Source: Thermohalobaculum sp050330995 (GTDB lineage: Bacteria > Pseudomonadota > Alphaproteobacteria > Rhodobacterales > Rhodobacteraceae). Taken from it: a DNA stretch of 64,000 nt. This document shows, one piece after another, positions 29,314 to 37,886 of this stretch. The stretch spans positions 1 through 64,000 of the forward strand of contig JBHJHI010000066.1 in NCBI GenBank assembly GCA_050330995.1, given 5' to 3'. Position numbers and translations under genes: made by a program. The notes below the pieces were generated by a model. That model did not search any database. It had not been told where the DNA came from and saw only the letters and a program-made list of their open reading frames with translations. Position 1 is the stretch's first letter. Each line of letters starts with the position of its first letter.

Positions 29314-29339
29314 AACGCGGGGGACGCTCCGCCCTTTCC
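29314..29339 (-). promoter_or_regulatory. EcfG-type general stress promoter for the DUF892 gene
   Basis: Read on the minus strand: GGAAA (-35), 17 bases, CGTT (-10). The alphaproteobacterial EcfG/SigT consensus is GGAAC-N16-18-CGTT, so there is one mismatch. The -10 ends 31 bases before the ATG, giving a short leader with a GGAGG ribosome site. Confidence 0.6.
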
Positions 29340-29409
29340 GACGATGAACGCGACGTCAGACCCCGGACGTCCGGTCGCGCCCCCGCCACGGGACGGGGGC
29401 GCGGGCCGC

Positions 29410-29892
29410 TCAATGCGCCGAGGACGGCGAGCCGAGCGCCTGGTCGGTCATGGGCGTCTGCGCCCCCTCGGCGGTCGGCACGTGCCGGTGATGATCGCGG
29501 TGCTCGGGCGCCACCACCATCCCGCGATAGCTCTCGATGATCGCCATGAACTCGCCGTGCTCCTTCTGCGGCACGCCGACCTGGTAGAGCGTGGCCGAGA
29601 TCGCGGTCGCGACGTTGTCGAACTCGGGCTGGCTGACCTTCAGGTGCTTGTGGCTCTCGCGCATGTCGCGGCCGGGATAGATCTTGGGCCCCCCGGTCTC
29701 CTGAACCGACCAGGCCGTCACCAGGAACTTGAAGCCAGCGCGACCCTCCAGGTCGTGGAACGCCTTCACCGCCGGGTTCATGTTGGCGAAGGCGTTGTCG
29801 TAGAGGCGCTCGACGAGATCGTCGACCGCGCCCGCGATGCCGTAGAGGCCGCCGAGGCGCGCGTAGAGGGTGTCTTCGTCGGTATCGGCCAT
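29410..29892 (-). CDS. group 1 truncated haemoglobin
   Basis: A haem protein of 160 residues, longer than the usual 115-130 owing to a His-rich C-terminal tail (HRDHHRH). LYARLGGLYGIAGAVDDLVERLY is the helix A/B start of the family. The proximal His is in ESHKHLKVS. The tail might bind extra metal or haem. Group 1 members bind O2 or NO; here the neighbours are stress genes (DUF892, DksA-like), suggesting a role under stress. Start fixed by GGGAGGA ahead of the ATG at 29892. Confidence 0.85.
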   Translation of the reverse strand: MADTDEDTLYARLGGLYGIAGAVDDLVERLYDNAFANMNPAVKAFHDLEGRAGFKFLVTAWSVQETGGPKIYPGRDMRESHKHLKVSQPEFDNVATAISATLYQVGVPQKEHGEFMAIIESYRGMVVAPEHRDHHRHVPTAEGAQTPMTDQALGSPSSAH

Positions 29893-30080
29893 GGTTCGTC
29901 CTCCCTTGGCTGACGCGGGACGCGATCGCCCGCGCTGGCGTCGGCGCGTCCCGCGCGCCGCGCGGCCGGTCTGGCGCCGGCCTTCGCGGGACAATCTTTC
30001 ACGCGTCAACGATGTTTGTCGAGCCCGCGGCATAGGCCGCGGCTCTGGCGTGCGGACGGTGGCGGCTTAGATGCGGAGGC

Positions 30081-30431
30081 ATGAAACTCGATGACCCCAC
30101 CCGCGAACATTACGAGCGCCTGATCCGCGACCGCATCGCCGAGATCGAGGCTACAGAGGCGGCGACTGCCGACGCACGCCAGGCCGCCGAAGTCGACCTC
30201 GATCAGGACCAGCCGGACCCGGTCGAGCGCATGGACGATGTCCAGGCCGTCGAGCGCGCGCGGGCGCACTCGCATCGCCGCCAGGTCGAGCTGCAGCGCC
30301 TCTCGGACGCGCTGGAACGGCTCGCTGCGGGCACCTACGGCATCTGCGAGGTCAGCGGCGAGCCGATCGCGCCCGAGCGTTTGGAGGCCGACCCCGCCGC
30401 CACGCGCAGCATCGACCACGCGAGCGACTGA
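30081..30431 (+). CDS. DksA/TraR-like protein lacking zinc cysteines
   Basis: A 116-residue protein with the layout of DksA/TraR regulators: a long coiled-coil Glu/Arg-rich N-terminus with acidic PDPVERMDD, then YGICEVSGEPIAPERLEADP. In DksA four cysteines bind zinc; here only one (CEVS) remains and the second pair is absent (ATRSIDHA). Cysteine-poor DksA variants are known and can still act on RNA polymerase. It probably modulates transcription during stress or starvation. A hairpin follows. Confidence 0.8.
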   Translation: MKLDDPTREHYERLIRDRIAEIEATEAATADARQAAEVDLDQDQPDPVERMDDVQAVERARAHSHRRQVELQRLSDALERLAAGTYGICEVSGEPIAPERLEADPAATRSIDHASD

Positions 30432-30453
30432 GCCGCCCCAGGCGGGTGAGCAA

Positions 30454-30477
30454 GCCGTGGATCCGACGATCCACGGC
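30454..30477 (+). terminator. hairpin after the DksA-like gene
   Basis: GCCGTGGATC, loop CGAC, GATCCACGGC: a perfect 10-bp stem 23 bases after the stop, with no T-run. Probably ends the DksA-like message ahead of the ATPase gene. Confidence 0.5.
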
Positions 30478-30535
30478 GTCCCCGCGCTTGCCGCGCTCTG
30501 ACCACGAGGATAAGCCTCGACGTCGGAGGGGCGCC

Positions 30536-31420
30536 ATGATCTACCGCACGCCGCGCGACTATCTCGACGCGCCGCAGAAGGCGGTGGCGCTGTTCGGCAT
30601 GTCGGGACTGGGCAAGACCCGCGTCGCCTCGATGCTGCGCGCGCAGGGCGAGTGGTTCCACTATTCGGTCGATTACCGTATCGGCACACGCTACATGGGC
30701 GAGCACATCGTCGACAACTTCAAGCGCGAAGCGATGAGGAACCCGTTCCTGCGCCAGCTCTTGCGCTCGGACTCGATCTACATCGCCTCCAATATCAGCT
30801 TCGACAACCTCGCGCCGCTCTCGACCTATCTCGGCAAGCCGGGCGACCCCTCGAAGGGCGGCATCCCCTTCGCCGAGTACCTCACCCGCCAGCGCCAGCA
30901 CCGCGGGGCCGAGATCGCGGCGCTGCTCGACACGCTCGCCTTCATCGACAAGGCCCGCGCGATCTACGGCTACGCGCACTTCATGGCCGACACCGGCGGC
31001 TCGATCTGCGAGGTGGTCGACCCCGAGGACGACGACGACCCGGTGCTCTCGGCGCTGACCTCGCGGCTCCTGCTCGTGCAGATCCGCGGCACCGAGGCGC
31101 TCGCCGACGAGCTGGTGCGCCGCTTCGAGCGCGAGCCGAAGCCGATGTACTACCCCGAGGGCGTCCTTCGCGATCTCTGGGCGCGCTACCTCGCCGAGGC
31201 CGGCGTCACCGAGTACGACGTCGATCCCGACCGCTTCATCGCCTGGGGCTTTCGGCGCCTGCTCGACCACCGCCTGCCGCGCTACGACCGGATCGCGGCG
31301 CGCTGGGGGATCACGGTCGAGGCCGACGAGGTGGCGGCGCTCGCGAGCCCCGCCGACTTCGACGCCCTGATCGCCGAGGCGATCGCGCGCTCGGACCCGG
31401 CCGCGCGCGCGACCGGATGA
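30536..31420 (+). CDS. uncharacterised P-loop ATPase
   Basis: A 294-residue cytosolic NTPase with a clean Walker A, GMSGLGKTR, at residues 21-29 and no clear Walker B consensus; SICEVVDPED may carry the acidic residue. YSVDYRIGTRYMGEHIVDNFK and SIYIASNISFDNLAPLSTY look like a nucleoside/kinase-like lid region. GGAGGGG precedes the ATG. It converges with the peroxiredoxin gene, the stops being four bases apart. Function unknown; proteins of this kind occur in other Rhodobacterales, but I cannot name a family. Confidence 0.7.
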   Translation: MIYRTPRDYLDAPQKAVALFGMSGLGKTRVASMLRAQGEWFHYSVDYRIGTRYMGEHIVDNFKREAMRNPFLRQLLRSDSIYIASNISFDNLAPLSTYLGKPGDPSKGGIPFAEYLTRQRQHRGAEIAALLDTLAFIDKARAIYGYAHFMADTGGSICEVVDPEDDDDPVLSALTSRLLLVQIRGTEALADELVRRFEREPKPMYYPEGVLRDLWARYLAEAGVTEYDVDPDRFIAWGFRRLLDHRLPRYDRIAARWGITVEADEVAALASPADFDALIAEAIARSDPAARATG

Positions 31421-31424
31421 GGGC

Positions 31425-31952
31425 TCAGGCCGCCTGCGCCGTCAGGTCGCCGCGGGCAGGGTAGTCGTTGTCGAGCACGAACTTGAGCCCGCTCACCAGC
31501 TCGGCGAAGGGTGGGCGGGTGAACGGCGCCGACTGCGACTGCGCGAAGTAGACGATCCCCGTCCGGTCGACCACCACGAGGCCGGGCTCGGAGAAGCGCT
31601 CGGGCTCGCTCGAGCCGGGACGCGCCGAGGAGATGTAGAGCCCGTAGGCGCGGGCGACCGTCTCTGGCAGGTCGTAGCCGAGGCGCAGGCGCTTCAGGCC
31701 CCACTCGCTCATCGACGCCTCGGCGCGGTCGGCCTTGTCCATCGACACCGCGACCACGTCCGCGCCGATCGCGTAGGCGTCGTCCAGGCCTTCCTCGACC
31801 GATTTCAGGTACGTCGAGCAGATCGGGCAGTGCTTGCCGCGATAGAACACGAGGATGGTGAAGGTCTCGGGCGGGTGGGCGCCGAGCGCGAAGTGCGCGC
31901 CGCCGGCGACGGGCACTTCCAGCTCGGGCGCGGGATGGCGGGGGTGCAGCAT
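31425..31952 (-). CDS. AhpC/TSA-type redoxin
   Basis: A 175-residue thioredoxin-fold peroxiredoxin-like protein. LVFYRGKHCPICSTYLKSVEE contains a CPIC pair in place of the usual PxxxTxxC of AhpC, so it is a redoxin of the CxxC type. Downstream are AVSMDKADRAEASMSEWGL and SEPGLVVVDRTGIVYFAQ. No signal peptide, so it is cytosolic. Likely role is thiol-dependent peroxide or disulphide reduction. Confidence 0.82.
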   Translation of the reverse strand: MLHPRHPAPELEVPVAGGAHFALGAHPPETFTILVFYRGKHCPICSTYLKSVEEGLDDAYAIGADVVAVSMDKADRAEASMSEWGLKRLRLGYDLPETVARAYGLYISSARPGSSEPERFSEPGLVVVDRTGIVYFAQSQSAPFTRPPFAELVSGLKFVLDNDYPARGDLTAQAA

Positions 31953-32115
31953 GACGCCTCCTGTGATGTCGTCTCGCGCGGTCGGCGCGCGTAGAGGGGC
32001 GAACCGGCGGGGTGCGCCGGCCGTTCCGCCGCGGGCCCTCACGGTGTCGGGAGCGGGGTCGGCGGCCCTGCCCCGGCGCCTCGACGCGAGGGGATGGCCC
32101 GCGACCGCGAGGGGC

Positions 32116-32562
32116 TCAGCAGGGAGCGGCCGCGTCCATCGCCGCGAGCGTCGCGTCCCAGGCCAGCATGATCGAGGCGTGGCGGTTCTTGTAGTCGCGC
32201 GCCGGCGAGAGCGCCTCCAGCGCGTCGAACGGCGCGGCGGGGGGGGCCGCGCCCTCCTTCAGCATGGCGCGGAGCGCCTCGCGTCCCTCGGCGATCTCGT
32301 CGCGGGTGCGCCCGATCACCGCTCCGCCGAGCACCGAGGCCGAGGACTGCCCGAGCGCGCAGGCCTTCACGTCCTGGCCGAAGGCTTTGACCCGTCCGTC
32401 CTCGAGCGCCACGTCGACGGTGACGGTCGAGCCGCAGAGCGGCGAGCGCTTGGTCGCCGTGCCCTGGGGGGCGTCGAGCCGTTCGGTCAGCGGGCAGGCG
32501 CTCGCGAGCGCGAGGATGCGCTCGGAGTAGAGCTTCATCAGATCCTGCGTCGCCTGGGTCAT
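32116..32562 (-). CDS. IscU/NifU-like iron-sulphur scaffold protein, two-cysteine form
   Basis: A 148-residue protein with the IscU/SufU layout. The first ligand is in PLCGSTVTVDV (about residue 43) and the second in ACALGQSSASVL (about residue 69). The third Cys of true scaffolds (in RxxC) is replaced: NRHASIMLAW. Such two-cysteine variants are widespread in Rhodobacterales; a scaffold role is thus uncertain. A run of eight G on the plus strand lies within the gene (APPAAP). Confidence 0.8.
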   Translation of the reverse strand: MTQATQDLMKLYSERILALASACPLTERLDAPQGTATKRSPLCGSTVTVDVALEDGRVKAFGQDVKACALGQSSASVLGGAVIGRTRDEIAEGREALRAMLKEGAAPPAAPFDALEALSPARDYKNRHASIMLAWDATLAAMDAAAPC

Positions 32563-32656
32563 GCGCGCCTCCCTCCGTGTCGGAGCGCCTATATGGCGAT
32601 CGTTCACGGGCGCGTCGATAGCACCGCCCGTCGCGGAGGGGGCGTCGACGTGCCGC

Positions 32657-33541
32657 TCAGACGCTGGCGGCGGCGCCCTCGCGTCGCGGGGCGGCCGCCC
32701 CGGCCGTCGTCGGCCAGAAATCGACCGGCTTGCCGCAGTGGGCGAGCAGCGCGGCCGCATCCGGACGCAGCGTCTCGGCGAGCCGCGCGTACGCCTCCGG
32801 CGAGAAGCGCGGGCGCTCGGCGAGGGGCGGGCTGAGCGCGTCCCTGACGCGCCGCCTGAGGGCGCCGGGCGCGAGACCCTTCAGCCCGCGCACGAGCGGG
32901 TTGCGCCGCAGCGTGTCGAGCGCGGGGCTCGGCAGCCGCTTGTCGGCGCTCCTGTTGCGGTGCGCCGGCGCCGCCGGCGGGATGTCGTCGAGGCCGAGGA
33001 AGGCGTTCAGCCGCGCGTAGAACGCCGCCGGCTCGGCGTTCATGTCCTCCATGAAGCCGACGAAGATCCGCTCGTCGGCGAAGCGCTCGCGATAGCGCGA
33101 CAGCGTGCGCCAGTAGAGGCTTTGGTCGATGAAATGCTCGGGCATCTCCCCGATCGCGCGATCCGGCGTGGCCGGGATCCTGACGCCGTGGTTCTCGCGG
33201 TTCTGGATCCACTGCGAGACGATGCGCTCGATCGGGTCGCGCACCATGAAGACGAGGCGCAGATCGGGCGCGTAGGCGGCCATGCGATCCACCGTCTCGG
33301 GGTGGAGGCCGAGCGCGGCGTAGTGGTTCGAGTTCTCGCCCACCAGGGCCTCGCCGGCGCGGGCGTCGAACAGGCCCTCGTACCAGGCCGTGCCCTTGGC
33401 GAAGATCTCGTCGTGCGAGAAGAAGCGCGGCTCGTGATCGGCGAGCATGAACACGTCCGGGTGGCGCTGGAGGTAGTCGCTGACCGTCGAGGTTGCGCAC
33501 TTCATGGCCCCGATCACGATGAAATCCGGCCGTGCCGCCAT
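32657..33541 (-). CDS. sulfotransferase family protein
   Basis: A cytosolic PAPS-dependent sulfotransferase (294 residues). The 5'-phosphosulphate loop reads IGAMKCATSTVSDYLQRHP, and the 3'-phosphate segment reads RLVFMVRDPIERIVSQW. HFIDQSLYWRTLSRYRERFADERI matches the heparan-sulphate-type sulfotransferase fold. Acceptor unknown; cell-surface polysaccharide or lipid is plausible. It is divergent from hisI. Confidence 0.88.
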   Translation of the reverse strand: MAARPDFIVIGAMKCATSTVSDYLQRHPDVFMLADHEPRFFSHDEIFAKGTAWYEGLFDARAGEALVGENSNHYAALGLHPETVDRMAAYAPDLRLVFMVRDPIERIVSQWIQNRENHGVRIPATPDRAIGEMPEHFIDQSLYWRTLSRYRERFADERIFVGFMEDMNAEPAAFYARLNAFLGLDDIPPAAPAHRNRSADKRLPSPALDTLRRNPLVRGLKGLAPGALRRRVRDALSPPLAERPRFSPEAYARLAETLRPDAAALLAHCGKPVDFWPTTAGAAAPRREGAAASV

Positions 33542-33671
33542 AGAGAGCCCCCGCCTCCGTGCCCGCCCCTCGCATACAGGCCGCCGCCGGGGGGGGCAAT
33601 CGCGGAGGCGGCGCCTTTCCCCGGACGGCGCGGCGTGGGACAGACCGGCCGAGCCAGGGACGGAGCCCGCC

Positions 33672-34037
33672 ATGACCACCCCCTTCGACCTCGACCGGAT
33701 CGCCTGGACCGCCGAGGGCCTCGCGCCCGCGATCGCGCAGGACGCCGCCTCGGGCGAGGTGCTGATGCTCGCCTGGATGAGCCGCGAGAGCCTGGCCGAG
33801 ACGCTGGCGACCAAGCGCGTGACCTACTGGTCGCGCTCGCGCGCCAGCCTCTGGCGCAAGGGCGAGACCTCCGGCCACGTCCAGCGGCTGGTGGACGCGC
33901 GCCTCGACTGCGACGCCGACTGCCTGCTCCTGCTCGTCGAGCAGACGGGTCCGGCCTGCCACACCGGCCGGCGGAGCTGCTTCTACACCGCGCTCCGTGA
34001 CGGCGAGGCGGTGGAGCTGACAGTGCCGGAGGCCTGA
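33672..34037 (+). CDS. hisI: phosphoribosyl-AMP cyclohydrolase
   Basis: The third step of histidine synthesis: opens the purine ring of phosphoribosyl-AMP. The 121-residue stand-alone enzyme shows VLMLAWMSRESLAETLATK, YWSRSRASLWRKGETSGH, the acidic metal site DARLDCDADCLLLLV and the zinc cysteines CHTGRRSCFY. Other his genes are not nearby. The start ATG at 33672 gives the usual length. Confidence 0.96.
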   Translation: MTTPFDLDRIAWTAEGLAPAIAQDAASGEVLMLAWMSRESLAETLATKRVTYWSRSRASLWRKGETSGHVQRLVDARLDCDADCLLLLVEQTGPACHTGRRSCFYTALRDGEAVELTVPEA

Positions 34038-34166
34038 GGCCGCGCCCTCGGGCCTCGATCGCTGGCGCCGGGCGGTCCGCGCTGCGACAAGCGGCGGCGG
34101 ACCGCGACGCGGACGTCCGGCCCTCCCCCCGAAGCCCGTGGCGCCGTCGCCACCGGAGAGACGCCA

Positions 34167-34556
34167 ATGATCTTCTTCCTCACCCTGATCTTCGCCTGCC
34201 AGCTCGTCGGCGAGCTGATCACGGCGGGCCTCGGCCTGCCGCTGCCCGGTCCCGTGCTCGGCATGGCGATCCTGTTCGCGGGGCTCTGCCTGCGCGGGCT
34301 GCCCGACGCGCTCGGGCGCGTGGCCGACGCGCTGATCGGGCATCTGTCGCTCCTGTTCGTGCCCGCCGGCGTCGGCGTGATGGTCCACGCCGGGCTGCTC
34401 GGGCGCGACGCGCTGCCGCTCGCGCGCGCGCTGGTCGGCTCGACGCTCCTGACCGTCGCCTTCGTGGGCCTGCTCGCGCAGTGGATCGGGGGCCGCGGCG
34501 ACGGCGGGCAGGACGACGGGGCTCGGGGCGACGGGGGGCGGGGCGATGGACGCTGA
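34167..34556 (+). CDS. CidA/LrgA family membrane protein
   Basis: Four hydrophobic helices in 129 residues with the family signature LPLPGPVLGMAILF and LLFVPAGVGVMVH. CidA/LrgA proteins act with LrgB partners in export of small metabolites or control of autolysis. The tail (about 108-129) is a Gly/Asp/Arg repeat (GGRGDGG, DDGARGDGGRGDGR). It overlaps the lrgB-like gene by 11 bases, so the pair is translationally coupled. Confidence 0.9.
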   Translation: MIFFLTLIFACQLVGELITAGLGLPLPGPVLGMAILFAGLCLRGLPDALGRVADALIGHLSLLFVPAGVGVMVHAGLLGRDALPLARALVGSTLLTVAFVGLLAQWIGGRGDGGQDDGARGDGGRGDGR

Positions 34557-35295
34557 GGTCCCCGCGAGCCTCGACGAGCTGCGCGACATCTGGGTCTATC
34601 TCGCGCGCGATCCGCTGCTCCATCTGACGCTGACGCTGGCGGCGTTCCAGGCGGGAAGCTGGCTCTACGCGCGCGCCGGACTGTCGCCGCTGGTCAACCC
34701 GGTGCTGGTCGCGGTGCTGATCGTGGTCGGCGCGCTGGTCGCCACGGGCACGAGCTACGACACCTATTTCGAGGGCGCGCAGTTCGTGCACTTCCTGCTC
34801 GGCCCGGCGACGGTGGCGCTCGCGGTGCCGCTCTATCGCCAGCTCGCGCGGCTCAGGCGCTCGGCGCTCGCGGTCATGGTCTCGATCGTCACCGGCTCGC
34901 TCGCGGCCTCGGCCTCGGCGGTGGCGATCGCCTGGGGGCTCGGCGCGGGGCGCGACGCGATGGTGGCGCTCGCGCCGAAGGCGGTCACCGCGCCGGTGGC
35001 GATGGGCATCGCCGAGCAGCTGGGCGGCCTGCCCTCGCTGACGGCGGTGCTGGTGATCCTGACCGGCATCCTCGGCGCGATGCTGGGGCCGCCGGTGCTG
35101 ACGCTGGTCGGGGTGCGCGACTGGGCGGCGCGCGGGCTCGCCATGGGCACGGCGTCGCACGGCATCGGCACCGCGCGCGCGATCCAGGTCAACGAGGTGG
35201 CGGGCGCCTTCTCCGGCCTCGCCATGGGACTGAACGCGCTCGCGACGGCGGTGATCCTGCCGATCGTGGCGCGGCTGGTGCTCGGCTGGGGGTGA
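34546..35295 (+). CDS. LrgB family membrane protein
   Basis: The 249-residue partner of the LrgA-like protein. About seven hydrophobic helices; the signature EGAQFVHFLLGPATVALAVPL and the ALAPKAVTAPVAMGIAE and GTASHGIGTARA motifs are diagnostic of LrgB/CidB. Plant and bacterial members transport glycolate, pyruvate or related compounds; others link to murein hydrolase control. No LytSR-type regulator is adjacent. Confidence 0.92.
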   Translation: MDAEVPASLDELRDIWVYLARDPLLHLTLTLAAFQAGSWLYARAGLSPLVNPVLVAVLIVVGALVATGTSYDTYFEGAQFVHFLLGPATVALAVPLYRQLARLRRSALAVMVSIVTGSLAASASAVAIAWGLGAGRDAMVALAPKAVTAPVAMGIAEQLGGLPSLTAVLVILTGILGAMLGPPVLTLVGVRDWAARGLAMGTASHGIGTARAIQVNEVAGAFSGLAMGLNALATAVILPIVARLVLGWG

Positions 35296-35308
35296 GGGGG
35301 CGGCGCGC

Positions 35309-35887
35309 TCAGCCCAGCCCGACGGGCCGCCCCGCGTCCCCCGGCGCACCGAGCCGCGCCGGCCTGCCCCCCGACAGACCTTCCGCCCCGCCATGCCGCG
35401 ACCAGACGGTCACGGCCGCCTCCCCGATCGCGCCGCTCTCCAGCGCGCGCCGCGCCGTGCCGGCGCGGAAGCCCGGCAGCGTCACCAGCGCGTCGGCGAG
35501 CGCGGGCGCGCCCTCGGCCCCGGCCGGCACGTCGAGCGTCGTGCCGTCCTCGCCGCGAAGCCGCCAGGCGGCACCATCCTCGCGCACGATCTCGACGGCG
35601 TCGAGCGCGTCGAGCGCCAGGACCCCGCCGCGCGCGGGGCCGAAGTAGGCCACCGCCCCCTCGCGCACGGCGACGAGGCCGGGGCCGCGGGCGCCGCGGC
35701 GGGCCACGAGCGCGCGCCGTGCCGCCGCCGCGAGCCAGCCTCCGCCCGCGAGCAGGAACGCGAGGCCGACGAGCGCCGTCGCAGGCGTCGCGCCGAGCCA
35801 GCCGAGGACCAGCGCCAGCCCGAAGAGGCCGAGCGCGCCCGCGGCCAGACACTCGCGCCAGCGCGCCGAGACCGCTCTCCGCCTCAT
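35309..35887 (-). CDS. hypothetical membrane protein
   Basis: 192 residues from ATG 35887, which overlaps the rsmE stop as ATGA. Two hydrophobic helices near the N-terminus (AGALGLFGLALVLGWLG and ALVGLAFLLAGGGWLAAAA) precede a soluble domain with beta-rich text such as GPGLVAVREGAVAYFGP and GGVLALDALDAVEIV, resembling a PH-like domain. No named family recognised. Co-transcription with rsmE is likely. Confidence 0.7.
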   Translation of the reverse strand: MRRRAVSARWRECLAAGALGLFGLALVLGWLGATPATALVGLAFLLAGGGWLAAAARRALVARRGARGPGLVAVREGAVAYFGPARGGVLALDALDAVEIVREDGAAWRLRGEDGTTLDVPAGAEGAPALADALVTLPGFRAGTARRALESGAIGEAAVTVWSRHGGAEGLSGGRPARLGAPGDAGRPVGLG

Positions 35888-36657
35888 CGCCAGTCGCCCA
35901 AGGTGGCCTGCCAGAGCGCGAGGGCGGCGACGGCGGCGGTGTCGGCGCGCAGCACCCGCGGGCCGAGCCCGACGCCGATCGCGCCCGTCAGCCGCGACAG
36001 GCGCTCGATCTCGGCGTCCTCGAAGCCGCCCTCCGGGCCGCAGAGGATCGCCCATGGCTCCGGGGTCTCGCGCGCCTCGGCGGCGAGCGCCGCGCTCGCG
36101 GGGCGCAACGTCTCGGGGGCCGCGCCGCCGAAGCCGGCCGCGCGCTCGTCGCAGACCATCAGCCGCCGCCCCTCGGGCCAGCCGTCGAGGAGCGCGCCGA
36201 GAGCCACCGGCTCGGCCACCGCCGGCACGAACACGAGGCCGCACTGCTCGGCCGCCTCGACGGCGTGGGCCTGCAGCCGCTCGCGGTTGACCCGCTCGGC
36301 GTTGGTGCGCCGCGTCATCACCGGCACTACCCGGCGCGCGCCGAGTTCGGTCGCCTTCTCGACCACGAAGTCGGTGCGCGTTTTCTTGATCGGCGCGAAG
36401 CAGAGCCAGAGGTCGGGTGGCGCCGCGGGGGGGCGCAGGCGGTCCTCGACGGCGAGCGCGCCAGAGCGCTTGCTCAGCCGCGAGGCGACGGCCGCCCACT
36501 CGCCGTCGCGGCCGTTGAACACCGCGATGCGCTCACCCTCGCCGAGGCGTAGCACGGCGGCGAGGTAATTCGCCTGATCGCGCCCGATCTCGACGGTCGC
36601 GCCCGCGTCGAGGGGCGCGTCGAGATGGAGCCTGACACGGGGCGCGTCGCGTGCCAT
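35884..36657 (-). CDS. rsmE: 16S rRNA m3U1498 methyltransferase
   Basis: A SPOUT-class methyltransferase (257 residues) that makes N3-methyluridine at position 1498 of 16S rRNA. The N-terminal PUA-like part shows ANYLAAVLRLGEGERIAVF. The knot holds LCFAPIKKTRTDFVVEKATELG, RTNAERVNRERLQ, ILCGPEGGFEDAE and LGPRVLRADTA, the SAM-binding loops. It is divergent from ubiA, a frequent arrangement in alphaproteobacteria. Confidence 0.94.
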   Translation of the reverse strand: MARDAPRVRLHLDAPLDAGATVEIGRDQANYLAAVLRLGEGERIAVFNGRDGEWAAVASRLSKRSGALAVEDRLRPPAAPPDLWLCFAPIKKTRTDFVVEKATELGARRVVPVMTRRTNAERVNRERLQAHAVEAAEQCGLVFVPAVAEPVALGALLDGWPEGRRLMVCDERAAGFGGAAPETLRPASAALAAEARETPEPWAILCGPEGGFEDAEIERLSRLTGAIGVGLGPRVLRADTAAVAALALWQATLGDWR

Positions 36658-36725
36658 GAACCCTCCATGACCGGCCCGTCGATTAGCACCGCCCGTCCCC
36701 GCTGCCCAGACGAGGAGGGGCGCCC

Positions 36726-37643
36726 ATGAGCGACATCGTCGCCGACGCGGTCAGCGGCAACTGGGTCGACCGCCGCGCGCCGCCCGCCTGGCGGCCCTAC
36801 CTGCGCCTCTCGCGTCTCGACCGGCCCATCGGCGCCTGGCTCCTGTGGCTGCCCTGCCTCTGGGCCATCGGCCTCGCCGCGGTCGCGACCGGGCCGCGGC
36901 TCTGGGATCTGTGGCTGGTGGCGGGTTCGGGCGTCGGCGCGCTGCTGATGCGCGGCGCCGGCTGCACCTGGAACGACATCCAGGACCACGACATCGACGC
37001 GGACGTGGCGCGCACGGCGCGCCGGCCGATCCCCGCGGGCTACGCCACCCGCCGGCAGGCGGCGGTCTGGATGGTGGCGCAGGCGCTCGCGGCCTTCCTG
37101 ATCCTGCTGACGTTCAACGGCGCGGCCATCGCCTGGGGCGTGGCCTCGCTCGTGCCGGTCGCGATCTACCCCTTCGCCAAGCGCTTCACCTGGTGGCCCC
37201 AGGCGTTCCTCGGGCTCGCCTTCAACTGGGGGGCGCTCCTGCTCTGGGTGGCGCACACCGGCTCGATCGGCTGGGCGCCGGTCTGGCTCTACCTCGCCGG
37301 GCTGTTCTGGACGCTGCACTACGACACGATCTACGCGCACCAGGACCGCGAGGACGACGCGATCGTCGGCGTGAAGTCGACGGCGCGGCTGTTCGGGGAT
37401 ACGACGCCCGCTTGGCTCTGGGGCTTCACGCTCGCGGCGACGGCCTCCGCCGCGACGGCGGTCGTGGTCGCGGGCGGCGGCATGGCGGCGATGCTGGGCG
37501 TCGCCGGGCTCGGAGCGCACATGGCCTCGCAGATCCTGCGCCTCGATCCGGACGACGCGCCGCGCTGCCTCGCGCTGTTTCGCGAGACCCGATTCGGCGG
37601 GCTCGCCCTCGCCGCCGGACTCGCTCTGGATACGATCCTGTAA
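36726..37643 (+). CDS. ubiA: 4-hydroxybenzoate octaprenyltransferase
   Basis: Membrane prenyltransferase of ubiquinone synthesis, 305 residues with about eight helices. Both Asp-rich motifs are present: NDIQDHDIDADVARTARRP (first, prenyl-diphosphate/Mg) and YDTIYAHQDREDDAIVGVKS (second). LDRPIGAWLLWLPCLW near the start is typical. GAGGGG lies before the ATG. Confidence 0.95.
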   Translation: MSDIVADAVSGNWVDRRAPPAWRPYLRLSRLDRPIGAWLLWLPCLWAIGLAAVATGPRLWDLWLVAGSGVGALLMRGAGCTWNDIQDHDIDADVARTARRPIPAGYATRRQAAVWMVAQALAAFLILLTFNGAAIAWGVASLVPVAIYPFAKRFTWWPQAFLGLAFNWGALLLWVAHTGSIGWAPVWLYLAGLFWTLHYDTIYAHQDREDDAIVGVKSTARLFGDTTPAWLWGFTLAATASAATAVVVAGGGMAAMLGVAGLGAHMASQILRLDPDDAPRCLALFRETRFGGLALAAGLALDTIL

Positions 37644-37829
37644 CTTCTTCTACTATAGCGAGAATTCGTGCCAAATCCGGCTGGAATTGTGGCCGATTGG
37701 TGGCCGTGACTTACGGATGGTGGGACTGAATTTCCCCAGGAGCATGAAAAAAGCCCTCGTCAGGGGGAACCCGACCACAAAACCATTGTTCATGCCCCGG
37801 GACGTTGGTAGAGGTCCTAATGACGGGTT

Positions 37830-37867
37830 ATCCACGATGGAGCACGACGCTCCCGAGAGCCGTGGAT
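37830..37867 (+). promoter_or_regulatory. structured leader of the VPLPA-CTERM gene
   Basis: The 243-base leader of the next gene is unusually AT-rich. Near its end ATCCACG (37830-37836) pairs with CGTGGAT (37861-37867), enclosing GGAGC-ACGAC-GCTCC (37839-37853). The two-level stem ends 19 bases before the start codon. It may control translation. TTATCCACG here also resembles a single DnaA box. Confidence 0.45.
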
Positions 37868-37886
37868 CAGTGAACGAGGAAGACGT

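Noticed and set aside
37828..37836. TTATCCACG, one mismatch from a DnaA box
   Set aside because: A single box with no cluster, no AT-rich unwinding element and no dnaA or parAB nearby; it is better explained as part of the leader hairpin.
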